Assembly: GCA_937891725.1 (NCBI GenBank)
Contig: CALAHL010000380.1
Span: 1-14,039, forward strand
Direction: 5' to 3'
Length of the DNA: 14,039 nt
DNA from: an uncultured Rhodospirillaceae bacterium
Lineage (GTDB): Bacteria; Pseudomonadota; Alphaproteobacteria; Thalassobaculales; Thalassobaculaceae
Part shown: in pieces, positions 1 to 6,771 of the stretch
How positions within the stretch are numbered: position 1 is the first letter of the stretch
Layout of the letters: the number at the start of each line of letters is the position of its first letter
The notes under the pieces: generated by a model
Told to the model about the DNA's origin: nothing
Seen by the model: only the letters and a program-made list of their open reading frames with translations
Databases searched by the model: none
Position numbers and translations under genes: made by a program

Positions 1-766
1 CCAACTCCTCCTTCAGACTGGCGATCGCGGCATGTAGCCCCGACGTGGTCTGCTCGTTGAAGGTGGTGATGCGGATGTAGCCGATATCCCCGATCGCGCG
101 GAAGCGGACCGATTTGATGGTGATCACCGCCCGCGTCAGTTCGACATCGAACGGTTCCACAACATCCTTGCGGCGGATGGTGAGGGAAATCGAGGTTCCC
201 ACCTTGCCGCGCATCTTTTCGACCGCATCGGACAGATTGAGGCCGAGAACCGCCTCGCCATCCAGATGGGTGATGTAATCGCCCGGCTCCAATCCAGCGG
301 CAGCCGCGGGTGTGTCATCGATCGGCGAGACCACCTTAACGAAGCCGTTCTCCATCGTGACCTCGATGCCGAGGCCTCCGAACTCGCCGCGGGTCTGAAC
401 GCGCATGTCGTCGAAGCTTTTGGCGGTCAGATAGGAGGAGTGCGGATCAAGCGAGGTCAGCATGCCGTTGACGGCGGCCTCGATCAGCTGCTGATCGGTG
501 ACGTCTTCGACATACTGCGCACGGACCTGCTCGAACACCTCACCCAGCAGATTGAGCTGCCTATAGGTGTTGGTGTTCAGCGAACTGCCGGATTGAGCCC
601 AAGACCCGATGGTGGCGGATCCGACCGCGAATCCAAGAAGAATCGCTGCTCCCACGATCAGAGACCCAAGCCCGAAGCGGGATTTCAGGGGCGCCGGTCG
701 GGTGGCTTCCGCCTCCGGGGTGCCGGTCTCGCGCGCTTGCTCGTGGGGTTCGTTCGTCCGGTCCAT
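1..766 (-). CDS. ctpA: S41 family C-terminal processing peptidase, 5' part only
   Basis: Carboxyl-terminal processing serine protease of the CtpA/Prc family, membrane-anchored and acting in the periplasm on C-terminal ends of envelope proteins. About 255 residues are visible; the reading frame runs off the left edge. Seen: a cytoplasmic polar N-terminus, one hydrophobic segment near residues 33-57, the N-terminal helical domain with SLDPHSSYL near 105-113, then a PDZ domain starting at GEFGGLGIEV with the AAAAGLEPGDYI substrate-pocket region, and the start of the peptidase core (GYIRITTFNEQT). The catalytic Ser/Lys pair lies outside the window. An ATG at 772 overlaps the envC stop as ATGA, but the ATG at 766 has GGAAGG six bases upstream, so 766 is preferred. 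It follows envC with a 2-nt gap and is probably cotranscribed with gpmI and envC. Family assignment is firm; substrate is unknown. Confidence 0.93.
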   Translation of the reverse strand, partial: MDRTNEPHEQARETGTPEAEATRPAPLKSRFGLGSLIVGAAILLGFAVGSATIGSWAQSGSSLNTNTYRQLNLLGEVFEQVRAQYVEDVTDQQLIEAAVNGMLTSLDPHSSYLTAKSFDDMRVQTRGEFGGLGIEVTMENGFVKVVSPIDDTPAAAAGLEPGDYITHLDGEAVLGLNLSDAVEKMRGKVGTSISLTIRRKDVVEPFDVELTRAVITIKSVRFRAIGDIGYIRITTFNEQTTSGLHAAIASLKEEL

Positions 767-768
767 TG

Positions 769-2085
769 TCATCCTTCCGCCTGTTCGGATAATCCCGAAA
801 ACCAGGGATACGGGTCGATTGGGTCGCCATTGTGGCGAAGTTCGAAATAAAGCTCGACTGGGGTGCCACCGCCTGCGCCCATCACGCCGATTGGCTCGCC
901 AGCGAGGAGCCTTTGATCAAGCCCAACGTCAATCCGACCCAACCCTCCCATGAGGGTATGATATCCGTCGCCGTGTTCAATGATCAAAATCGGGCCCAGG
1001 CCCGCGAAATGCCCGACATGGATCACACGTCCGTCATACGGGGCAACCACCAGGGCTCCGGGGCGGGTGCGCAGCACAAAGCCGTGATCCCTTAATCCCT
1101 CGGCATCCGGCTCGCCATAGCGTTTGATCAATCGACCGGAGCTCGGGGTGATCAGTCGTCCCTTGAACGAGGCGATTGGCGGGGCCTGCGGCAAAAGCGC
1201 CAACCGAAGGGGCTCCCCCCGATCGGAGACCGGATCGGCAGTGGTCGTCCCAGTCTTGGCGGCTGATGACGACTGGGCAGTCGGTGCCACGCCCGGCGTC
1301 ACCATGCCGGACAAGCGGGTCTGCTCCTCCTGCTCCTCGGCCGATCGGGTTTGCAGCTTCTCAAGCAGGTCCGAAAGCGATTTCGCCGATTTCGAGAGCG
1401 CCGCCACCTGCTCGGCGGCACCGGCTGTCTTCGCGGTGGTCGCCGCCAGCAAACCGGTCTTCTCATCCGCCAACTCGGCGAGGCGCGCGCGCTCAAGATT
1501 CAACTCATCGGTCGCGCCGGCCAATTTGCGTCGTTGAGCGAGGATATCCGCTTCGACCTCGACGAGACCGGCCAGTTCTGCCTTCAGGCGCTCTGCTTCG
1601 GCATTGATGCGGGGAATGGCACTTTCCAGCAGAAGCCCCGTCCTGACGGTCTCCATCGGCGGTCGGTCGATTGCCATGAGATCGCCGGCCGGACGACGCG
1701 CCAGCCGCTGCAAGGCACCGGTCAGGGCGGCCAGCTCTCCGCCGCGCTCGGACAGCCGGGTCCGTTTTTCCCGTGCCTCCGCCTCAAGCTCGGCCAGGCG
1801 CTCTTCGACACGGCTCATGGTCTGTTCGGTCTTCTGCGCGTTCGCAGCCGTCTCCCGCATTTGCGTCCGGATGCGCTCAACCTGCGCCGCCAATTCGCGT
1901 GCGATCTTCTGGAGTTGCGCCTGGTCAGCCTTGCCCGATGCGAGATCGCTTTTGATGCGTTTTAGCGCTTCCGCAGCCGCTTCGGGATCGTCGGGCTTCG
2001 ACGCCGCCGCTGATAACGGCGCGGAAGCTGTACTCGATACCGCGAAGATCAGCACACCCGCGATCAGGAGCGCGAGAGCTCTCAC
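769..2085 (-). CDS. envC: EnvC-like murein hydrolase activator (degenerate LytM/M23 domain)
   Basis: Periplasmic coiled-coil protein with a C-terminal LytM (peptidase M23) domain, 438 residues, related to EnvC, which activates cell-wall amidases at division. A signal peptide is clear (hydrophobic residues 4-20, cleavage near STASA-PLS). Residues about 35-270 are Glu/Arg/Leu-rich coiled coil, followed by a Thr/Ser/Pro linker and the LytM domain from about 310 (KRYGEPDAEGLRDHG). The zinc-ligand positions are broken: the Asp of HxxxD is a hydrophobic residue (DHGFVL), the usual YAHL is MGGL, and the first His of HxH is Tyr (LYFELRHNGDPIDP). This matches a non-catalytic activator rather than a hydrolase. 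The start is GTG directly after the gpmI TAG, with a GGCGGA-rich stretch just upstream, so translational coupling is likely. Partner amidase is not in the window. Confidence 0.88.
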   Translation of the reverse strand: MRALALLIAGVLIFAVSSTASAPLSAAASKPDDPEAAAEALKRIKSDLASGKADQAQLQKIARELAAQVERIRTQMRETAANAQKTEQTMSRVEERLAELEAEAREKRTRLSERGGELAALTGALQRLARRPAGDLMAIDRPPMETVRTGLLLESAIPRINAEAERLKAELAGLVEVEADILAQRRKLAGATDELNLERARLAELADEKTGLLAATTAKTAGAAEQVAALSKSAKSLSDLLEKLQTRSAEEQEEQTRLSGMVTPGVAPTAQSSSAAKTGTTTADPVSDRGEPLRLALLPQAPPIASFKGRLITPSSGRLIKRYGEPDAEGLRDHGFVLRTRPGALVVAPYDGRVIHVGHFAGLGPILIIEHGDGYHTLMGGLGRIDVGLDQRLLAGEPIGVMGAGGGTPVELYFELRHNGDPIDPYPWFSGLSEQAEG

Positions 2086-3681
2086 CTATTCCGCCGCCGT
2101 GTTTCGGGTTGTGCCGTCGTTGGCATCGATAAACAGCGGAACTCCGGTCATCGCCTTCGGTTGGTCGACCCCCATGAGAGCCAGAAGGGTCGGGGCAACG
2201 TCGGCAAGCTTGCCGGTGCGCAGCTCCCGCCGTCCCTGCGTGAGGGAGTCCGGCGCACCGAGCAGCATGGTGGGCACCAGATTGGTGGTGTGCGCGGTGT
2301 GAGGACCGTGCGTATCGGGATCGACCATGGTCTCGCAATTGCCGTGATCGGCGGTCAGGAACATGGCGCCACCGGCCCGCGTGATCGCCGCAGCGACGTC
2401 GCCGACGCAGCTATCCACGGTCTCAACCGCCTTGATCGCGGCCTCCAGCGACCCGGTATGCCCCACCATGTCCGGGTTGGCAAAATTGGCGACGATCAGG
2501 TCGTACTGACCCGAGTCGATCGCCGCGACCAGCTTGTCGCGAAGTTCCGGCGCCGACATCTCGGGCTGAAGATCGTAGGTGCGCACCTTGGGCGACGGCA
2601 CCATGATCCGGTCCTCACCCTTGAACACAGCCTCCCGCCCGCCATTCAGGAAGAAGGTGACGTGGGGATACTTCTCGGTCTCGGCAATCCGCAGCTGGGT
2701 TTTGCCCGCAGCGGCCGTCACCTCGCCCAACGTGTCGATCAGATCACTCGGTGGAAAGATGGTCTCCATCATCGGCGCCAGCGCGCTGGAGTACTCGACC
2801 ATGCCGGTGACCACCGCGAGCTTGGGACTGCTCGGCCGCACAAACCCGTCAAACTCCGGGTCGATCAGGGCCGTCAGAATTTCTCGTGCCCGGTCAGCGC
2901 GAAAATTCGCCATCACGATCCCGTCGCCGTCCTTGATCAGAGCTCCACCGCCGACCAGTGTCGGGGCAATGAACTCGTCGGTCTCGTCGCGGGCATAGGC
3001 CGCCTCGATCGCCGCGACCGGATTTTCAAAGGCCTGATCGGCTTCCGCCAGGACGATGGCGCGCCATGCGGCCTCGACCCGTTCCCACCGCTTGTCCCGA
3101 TCCATGGCATAGAACCGCCCGGTCACGCTGGCGATTCGCGCCGCGCCATCGAGATCCGACACGAAATTCTGCATCTGGCCCGCGGCGCTGCGCGGCGGAC
3201 AGTCGCGACCATCGGTAAACACGTGAACGACCACGTCGATCCCACCATCGGCCAAAACCTTGGCCAGCGCGGCGACGTGGCGCTGATGGCTGTGCACACC
3301 GCCGGTCGACACCAGGCCCATCAGATGGCAGGTGCCGCCGGTTTCCTTGAGCCGCGCGATGGTCAGTCTGACCGCCTCCAGGTCCGGCATCTCGCGATCT
3401 TCAATGGCGGCGTCGATCCGAGGCAACTCCTGCATCACCACGCGTCCGGCGCCGAGATTCATATGGCCGACCTCGGAATTGCCCATTTGGCCGTCCGGCA
3501 AGCCGACGAACCGCTCCGAGGCGTTCATGTAGCCGTGCGGGCAGTCCCGCCACAGCCGGTCGACATTGGGTGTCCTGCCAAGTGCCACCGCATTGGCGGT
3601 GACGTCCTCGCGATGTCCCCAGCCGTCCATGATGCACAGCAGAACGGGGCGCGGTGGTGTCTGGGGGTTCGAGTTCGTCAT
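2086..3681 (-). CDS. gpmI: 2,3-bisphosphoglycerate-independent phosphoglycerate mutase
   Basis: Cytoplasmic Mn-dependent enzyme interconverting 3- and 2-phosphoglycerate in glycolysis and gluconeogenesis. 531 residues, close to the usual 505-540. Alkaline-phosphatase-type metal residues and nucleophile are all present: IMDGWGHRE (Asp19), PDGQMGNSEVGHMNLGAGR with the phosphorylated Ser at 69, TDGRDCPPRS at 156-165, ANFRADRAREI at 258-268, ANPDMVGH (Asp404, His408), and LTADHGNCE (Asp445, His446). The ATG at 3681 is chosen over a TTG 30 bases upstream because the family N-terminus begins a few residues before VLLCIMDGWG. An AGGGG lies only one base from the ATG, tighter than usual. The stop TAG touches the envC start. 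The order gpmI-envC-ctpA is recurrent in alphaproteobacteria. Confidence 0.97.
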   Translation of the reverse strand: MTNSNPQTPPRPVLLCIMDGWGHREDVTANAVALGRTPNVDRLWRDCPHGYMNASERFVGLPDGQMGNSEVGHMNLGAGRVVMQELPRIDAAIEDREMPDLEAVRLTIARLKETGGTCHLMGLVSTGGVHSHQRHVAALAKVLADGGIDVVVHVFTDGRDCPPRSAAGQMQNFVSDLDGAARIASVTGRFYAMDRDKRWERVEAAWRAIVLAEADQAFENPVAAIEAAYARDETDEFIAPTLVGGGALIKDGDGIVMANFRADRAREILTALIDPEFDGFVRPSSPKLAVVTGMVEYSSALAPMMETIFPPSDLIDTLGEVTAAAGKTQLRIAETEKYPHVTFFLNGGREAVFKGEDRIMVPSPKVRTYDLQPEMSAPELRDKLVAAIDSGQYDLIVANFANPDMVGHTGSLEAAIKAVETVDSCVGDVAAAITRAGGAMFLTADHGNCETMVDPDTHGPHTAHTTNLVPTMLLGAPDSLTQGRRELRTGKLADVAPTLLALMGVDQPKAMTGVPLFIDANDGTTRNTAAE

Positions 3682-3687
3682 GCCCCT

Positions 3688-3716
3688 TTTATACCCAACC
3701 CAACCGTCCAAGTCAT
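3688..3716 (-). promoter_or_regulatory. gpmI: Candidate gpmI promoter, possibly leaderless
   Basis: On the minus strand ATGACT (3716-3711) and TATAAA (3693-3688) are separated by 17 bases, matching 4 of 6 and 5 of 6 bases of the sigma-70 boxes. A start seven bases past the -10 box would fall at 3681, the A of the gpmI ATG. It would separate gpmI from bioY transcriptionally across the 97-base gap. This is a consensus match only. Confidence 0.3.
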
Positions 3717-3778
3717 GGGGTCACAGCAAAGTTGCGGGCAAACGCCGTGCACCCTGCCCGTGCTTTGTTTGTTGAGAC

Positions 3779-4369
3779 TCAGTCCCGAAGTTTGCGCACC
3801 AGGGCCCAGGCCGGCGGCAGAACCGCAACGGCCAGTGCGGTCTTGAGAAGGGTGGCCGCCCAGAAGGGAGCGACACCGAACTCGAAGGCTTTCTGCCAGC
3901 CGATCAGACTCTGCAACCACAGCACGCCCAGACCGAAAATCACAGCATGGCCGATTGCGGCGGCAATCCCACTCTTCAGCCAGGACCGGTCCCATCCCCG
4001 CTCCGCCAGTGCGCCACAGATCCACGCGCCCGCCAGGAAGCCGGCCAGATATCCGCCAGTCGGCCCCATCATATAGGCGAGACCGACGCCTTTCTCAGGC
4101 GTACCGGCGAAGACCGGAAACCCTACCGCCCCCTGCGCCAGATAAAGCGCCACAGTCGCGACGCCGAGGCGTGGGCCGAGGGCCATGCCGATGACCATGA
4201 CGACGAAGGTCTGCATGGTCATCGGCACCGGCCAGAACGGGATCTGGGTCTTGGCTGACAGGGTTAGCAGCAGCGATCCGGCAATCGCGATTCCGACATC
4301 CCTGAGGATGCGGCGCGTGCGGTCATCGGTCGGCAAGGCGGTATCGAGGAGGCTTGGAAACAGTGTCAT
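3779..4369 (-). CDS. bioY: Biotin transporter BioY (ECF S component)
   Basis: Integral membrane substrate-binding component of an energy-coupling-factor biotin uptake system, 196 residues, the usual BioY size. About six hydrophobic segments can be traced. Family signatures seen: QIPFWPVPMTMQTFVVMVIGM near residues 42-62, LYLAQGAVGFPVFAG near 76-90, and MMGPTGGYLAGFLAGAW near 100-116. No bioM or bioN (ATPase and T component) is in the window; lone BioY genes are common in alphaproteobacteria. The ATG at 4369 has only a weak GGA upstream, so the start is moderately sure. I looked for a BioR-type box (TTAT..ATAA) in the 61 bases upstream and saw none. It lies 97 bases upstream of gpmI on the same strand, and the functional link to that gene is probably incidental. 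Confidence 0.93.
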   Translation of the reverse strand: MTLFPSLLDTALPTDDRTRRILRDVGIAIAGSLLLTLSAKTQIPFWPVPMTMQTFVVMVIGMALGPRLGVATVALYLAQGAVGFPVFAGTPEKGVGLAYMMGPTGGYLAGFLAGAWICGALAERGWDRSWLKSGIAAAIGHAVIFGLGVLWLQSLIGWQKAFEFGVAPFWAATLLKTALAVAVLPPAWALVRKLRD

Positions 4370-4430
4370 CGGCTCGGTCCGATCCGGTTTTTGAAAGACA
4401 CAAGATCGGTACGGGGGTTAGCCAAAGGTG

Positions 4431-5006
4431 TCAATCTGATCGCCGGCCGATCCCCCCCAAGCGATCCAGCGTGATCGCATCACAAGCCGCCTCCAGAACG
4501 GCGACCTGTGCCTGCTCCAACAGCCGATATTTCGGCAGATGCACAAGGAGGAACGACGGCGTCAAATCTACCCCAGGCTTGAAACCGCACGTCATGATAT
4601 GGATGTCCTTTGGCCCGGCGAGACTGCGGATTCGGTCGAGGCCCTCACCTGCCAACCATTGAAAAAAGTCGATCGGATCATCGGCCACATCCGGGGGCAC
4701 CACCACTTCGAACGGCAGAAGACCCAGCGGCAGGACGGCGGCCGCGACCGCCCCGATCGAGACGGCGCGGAACGTGTCCTCAGGTTTGGCAAGCTCCCCG
4801 GCTGCGAACGCTTTCAGGCGCATCTCTCCATAGGTCATCGTGGCCACCCGAGCCTCGAGATCCCAGGCGATTGACCCCGCCCCGTACGCGGACACCGCCT
4901 GGACGGTCCAGCGCACACGGTCGGCGTAAGCTGAGCTAGGGGCGACGAACGCCGCCATCATGAACAAGCCTACGAGAAGGGCGGTCTGGTGCAGGGTCCG
5001 TTTCAC
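4431..5006 (-). CDS. Exported protein resembling a shortened TRAP-transporter solute-binding protein (DctP-like)
   Basis: 191 residues with a clear Sec signal peptide (KRTLHQ, hydrophobic stretch, cleavage near SSAYA-DRV). The GTG at 5006 is chosen because GGAG lies five bases upstream and gives a complete signal peptide; the frame stays open far upstream but that part is Arg/Pro-rich and looks non-coding. The mature N-terminus (VRWTVQAVSAYGAG, then RLKAFAAGELAKPEDTFRAV) resembles the first lobe of DctP-family periplasmic binding proteins, FFQWLAGEGLDRIRSL resembles the region after it, and LPKYRLLEQAQVAVLEAACD resembles the C-terminal part. DctP proteins are usually 320-360 residues. The middle that carries the ligand-binding Arg (GLK.R.PG) is not seen, so an internal deletion is likely. 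It may not bind ligand. No TRAP membrane subunits are nearby. The family call is an inference from remote similarity; it could be an unrelated exported protein. Confidence 0.5.
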   Translation of the reverse strand: MKRTLHQTALLVGLFMMAAFVAPSSAYADRVRWTVQAVSAYGAGSIAWDLEARVATMTYGEMRLKAFAAGELAKPEDTFRAVSIGAVAAAVLPLGLLPFEVVVPPDVADDPIDFFQWLAGEGLDRIRSLAGPKDIHIMTCGFKPGVDLTPSFLLVHLPKYRLLEQAQVAVLEAACDAITLDRLGGIGRRSD

Positions 5007-5030
5007 CCAAACTCCGTTCTTTTTTAATTG

Positions 5031-5047
5031 AGGCGAGACAGTCGCCT
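5031..5047. repeat. Inverted repeat in the divergent intergenic region
   Basis: AGGCGA and TCGCCT form a perfect 6-bp stem around a 5-base loop, 24 bases upstream of the GTG start at 5006. There is no following T-tract on either strand, so an operator or 5'-leader structure is more likely than a terminator. The rest of the 173-base gap between the divergent genes shows no convincing -35/-10 pair. Confidence 0.3.
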
Positions 5048-5179
5048 GAGCCCATCCCCTTCGCAAGTCCGGGCGGGTCGAATTCGCCATTTTTAGATGG
5101 ACGATTTTCTGAGGGCCGATCCGTTGACCGCTCAGCCGCAGCGTCGCACTGTTCGACCCGTCAGTAAGGGGAGGTCGAG

Positions 5180-6634
5180 ATGGGTGCCAAGACGGTGATC
5201 CGGGGCTGCGATTGGGGAGTGACCTGGAACGCGGGCGGTGGCGCCGACGGCAGCGGCGGTCACGCCTACGCGCGCGGCATCGACGTGGCCTTCGAGGACG
5301 GGGGGCTGATCCATGTCGGCCCCAACTATACCGGAGAGGCCGAAACCGTGATCGACGGCTCGGGGCGGATGGTGATGCCCGGTTTCGTCGACATCCACTC
5401 CCACCCCAGCTCCGAGCCCGGCAACAAGGGGCTGAACGAGGAGCTAGGGTCGCCGCGCTTGGGACAGTCCGGGCTTTACGAATACATGCCGGTGTTCCGG
5501 ATGCTGCCGGAGGGCGCGCCGCACGCCACCCGGTTCGCCATCTGGGAGATGCTGAAGAGCGGTGTGACCACGTATTGCGATCTGTCCGGCAACCGGGAGA
5601 ACTGGGTCGACGAGGTCGCGGACACCGGCATTCGCGGGGTGCTCTGTCCCATGTACCGCTCCGCAGCCTGGTCGACCAAAAACGGCCATTCCGTGGTCTA
5701 TGATTGGGACGAGGCAATGGGAGAGCGCGGGCTGGAAAGCGCGTGCGCGCTGATCGACGCGGCGGACCGGCACCCGTCAGGGCGGATGTCCGGGATGATG
5801 GGGCCGTCGCAGATCGACACCTGCACCCCGGGACTCATCCAAGCCAGCAAGGCAGAGGCCGAGCGGCGTGGGATCACGATGCAGATCCACGCGGCCCAAT
5901 CAATTGTGGAATTCAACGAGATGACCGGCCGACACGGCATGACGCCGATCGAATGGCTGGACGATATCGGCGTGCTGACTGCGGGCACCATCATCGGCCA
6001 CGGCATCTTCCTGAACGACCATCCTTGGGTCCACTGGCCGAACGCCAATGATTTCGAGCGTCTGGTCGCCTCCGGAACGGCCGTCGCCCATTGTCCGAAC
6101 GTATTCTGGCGCCGGGGCATCGCCCTCAACCATGTCGGTCGCTATATGAGTGCGGGCATCCCGCTCGGTGTCGGCACCGACACATTCCCCCACAATTTCC
6201 TCCACGAACTGGAGATCGCGATGGTGGCGGGGCGCCTGATGGCCGGCACCTTCGATCAGGCCACCACCGAGCAGTTGTTCTGGGCCGGCACGGTCGGCGG
6301 CGCCCGCGCGATCGGTCGCGACGACATCGGCAAGCTGGAGGTCGGTTGCAAGGCCGATCTGGTGCTGGTCGACCTGGAGCACCCTTATATGCAGCCGATG
6401 CGAGATCCCATCCGCAGTCTGCTGTATTCAGCGGGTGATAGGGCGATCACTGACGTGTTCGTGGACGGAACCCGTGTGGTCGACGGCGGTGAGGTCCGCA
6501 CAATCGATATCGAGACAACCGCCGCCAAACTGAATGAATTTCAGAAGGTCACGATCTCCGGCGTCCGCCAACGGGATTGGGCGGGTCGCGGTATTGAGGA
6601 ATTGGCACCGATGGTCTTGCCCGGGGCGAATTGA
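5180..6634 (+). CDS. Metal-dependent amidohydrolase (chlorohydrolase/deaminase-like, ATZ/TRZ type)
   Basis: Cytoplasmic amidohydrolase-superfamily enzyme, 484 residues, no signal peptide. The layout is an N-terminal beta-sandwich strand, TIM barrel, then the returning C-terminal sandwich (LEVGCKADLVLVDLEHP, residues about 385-400). Metal ligands are in order: HSH at 73-75 in PGFVDIHSHP, His237 in MQIHAAQS, His274 in IIGHGIF, and Asp334 in GVGTDTFPHN. The single-metal pattern with HxH, His, His, Asp is typical of subtype III members such as cytosine/guanine deaminases and atrazine-type chlorohydrolases, so a deaminase or hydrolase acting on a heterocyclic or amide substrate is expected; the substrate cannot be read. 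The start is secure: AGGGGAGG lies five bases before the ATG. It is divergent from the DctP-like gene, 173 bases away, which hints at a former uptake-plus-degradation pair (inference). Confidence 0.9.
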   Translation: MGAKTVIRGCDWGVTWNAGGGADGSGGHAYARGIDVAFEDGGLIHVGPNYTGEAETVIDGSGRMVMPGFVDIHSHPSSEPGNKGLNEELGSPRLGQSGLYEYMPVFRMLPEGAPHATRFAIWEMLKSGVTTYCDLSGNRENWVDEVADTGIRGVLCPMYRSAAWSTKNGHSVVYDWDEAMGERGLESACALIDAADRHPSGRMSGMMGPSQIDTCTPGLIQASKAEAERRGITMQIHAAQSIVEFNEMTGRHGMTPIEWLDDIGVLTAGTIIGHGIFLNDHPWVHWPNANDFERLVASGTAVAHCPNVFWRRGIALNHVGRYMSAGIPLGVGTDTFPHNFLHELEIAMVAGRLMAGTFDQATTEQLFWAGTVGGARAIGRDDIGKLEVGCKADLVLVDLEHPYMQPMRDPIRSLLYSAGDRAITDVFVDGTRVVDGGEVRTIDIETTAAKLNEFQKVTISGVRQRDWAGRGIEELAPMVLPGAN

Positions 6635-6771
6635 GGGATCCTCACAGGAAGGCCGCGTCGTTCTTCGCTGAGATCATCGCCGCCTCGGACCACGCAGCCG
6701 CCGGGTCCGATCCAATCCCCAAAAGTGAGAAGTCGGTTGTGGGCGCCGGATCCTGTTGGACCGATACCGAG

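Noticed and set aside
266..850. A 194-codon plus-strand ORF at the left edge
   Set aside because: The minus strand here encodes a clear PDZ-containing CtpA; the plus frame is its shadow.
3682..3778. Possible riboswitch or biotin-regulator site between bioY and gpmI
   Set aside because: No conserved riboswitch fold or BioR-like TTAT..ATAA box could be recognised.
2161..3846. A 561-codon plus-strand ORF opposite gpmI
   Set aside because: It is antisense to an unmistakable gpmI, has His/Arg/Gly-rich composition typical of GC-rich shadow frames, and shows no domain.
4370..4430. BioR box upstream of bioY
   Set aside because: No match to the expected palindrome in these bases.
5007..5717. Upstream extension of the DctP-like gene to 5717
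   Set aside because: The extension is Arg/Pro/Ser-rich, runs antisense through the amidohydrolase, and a signal peptide with a good ribosome-binding site begins at 5006.
6632..6644. Small inverted repeat TGAGG/CCTCA at the amidohydrolase stop as terminator
   Set aside because: Five-bp stem with no T-tract; likely chance.
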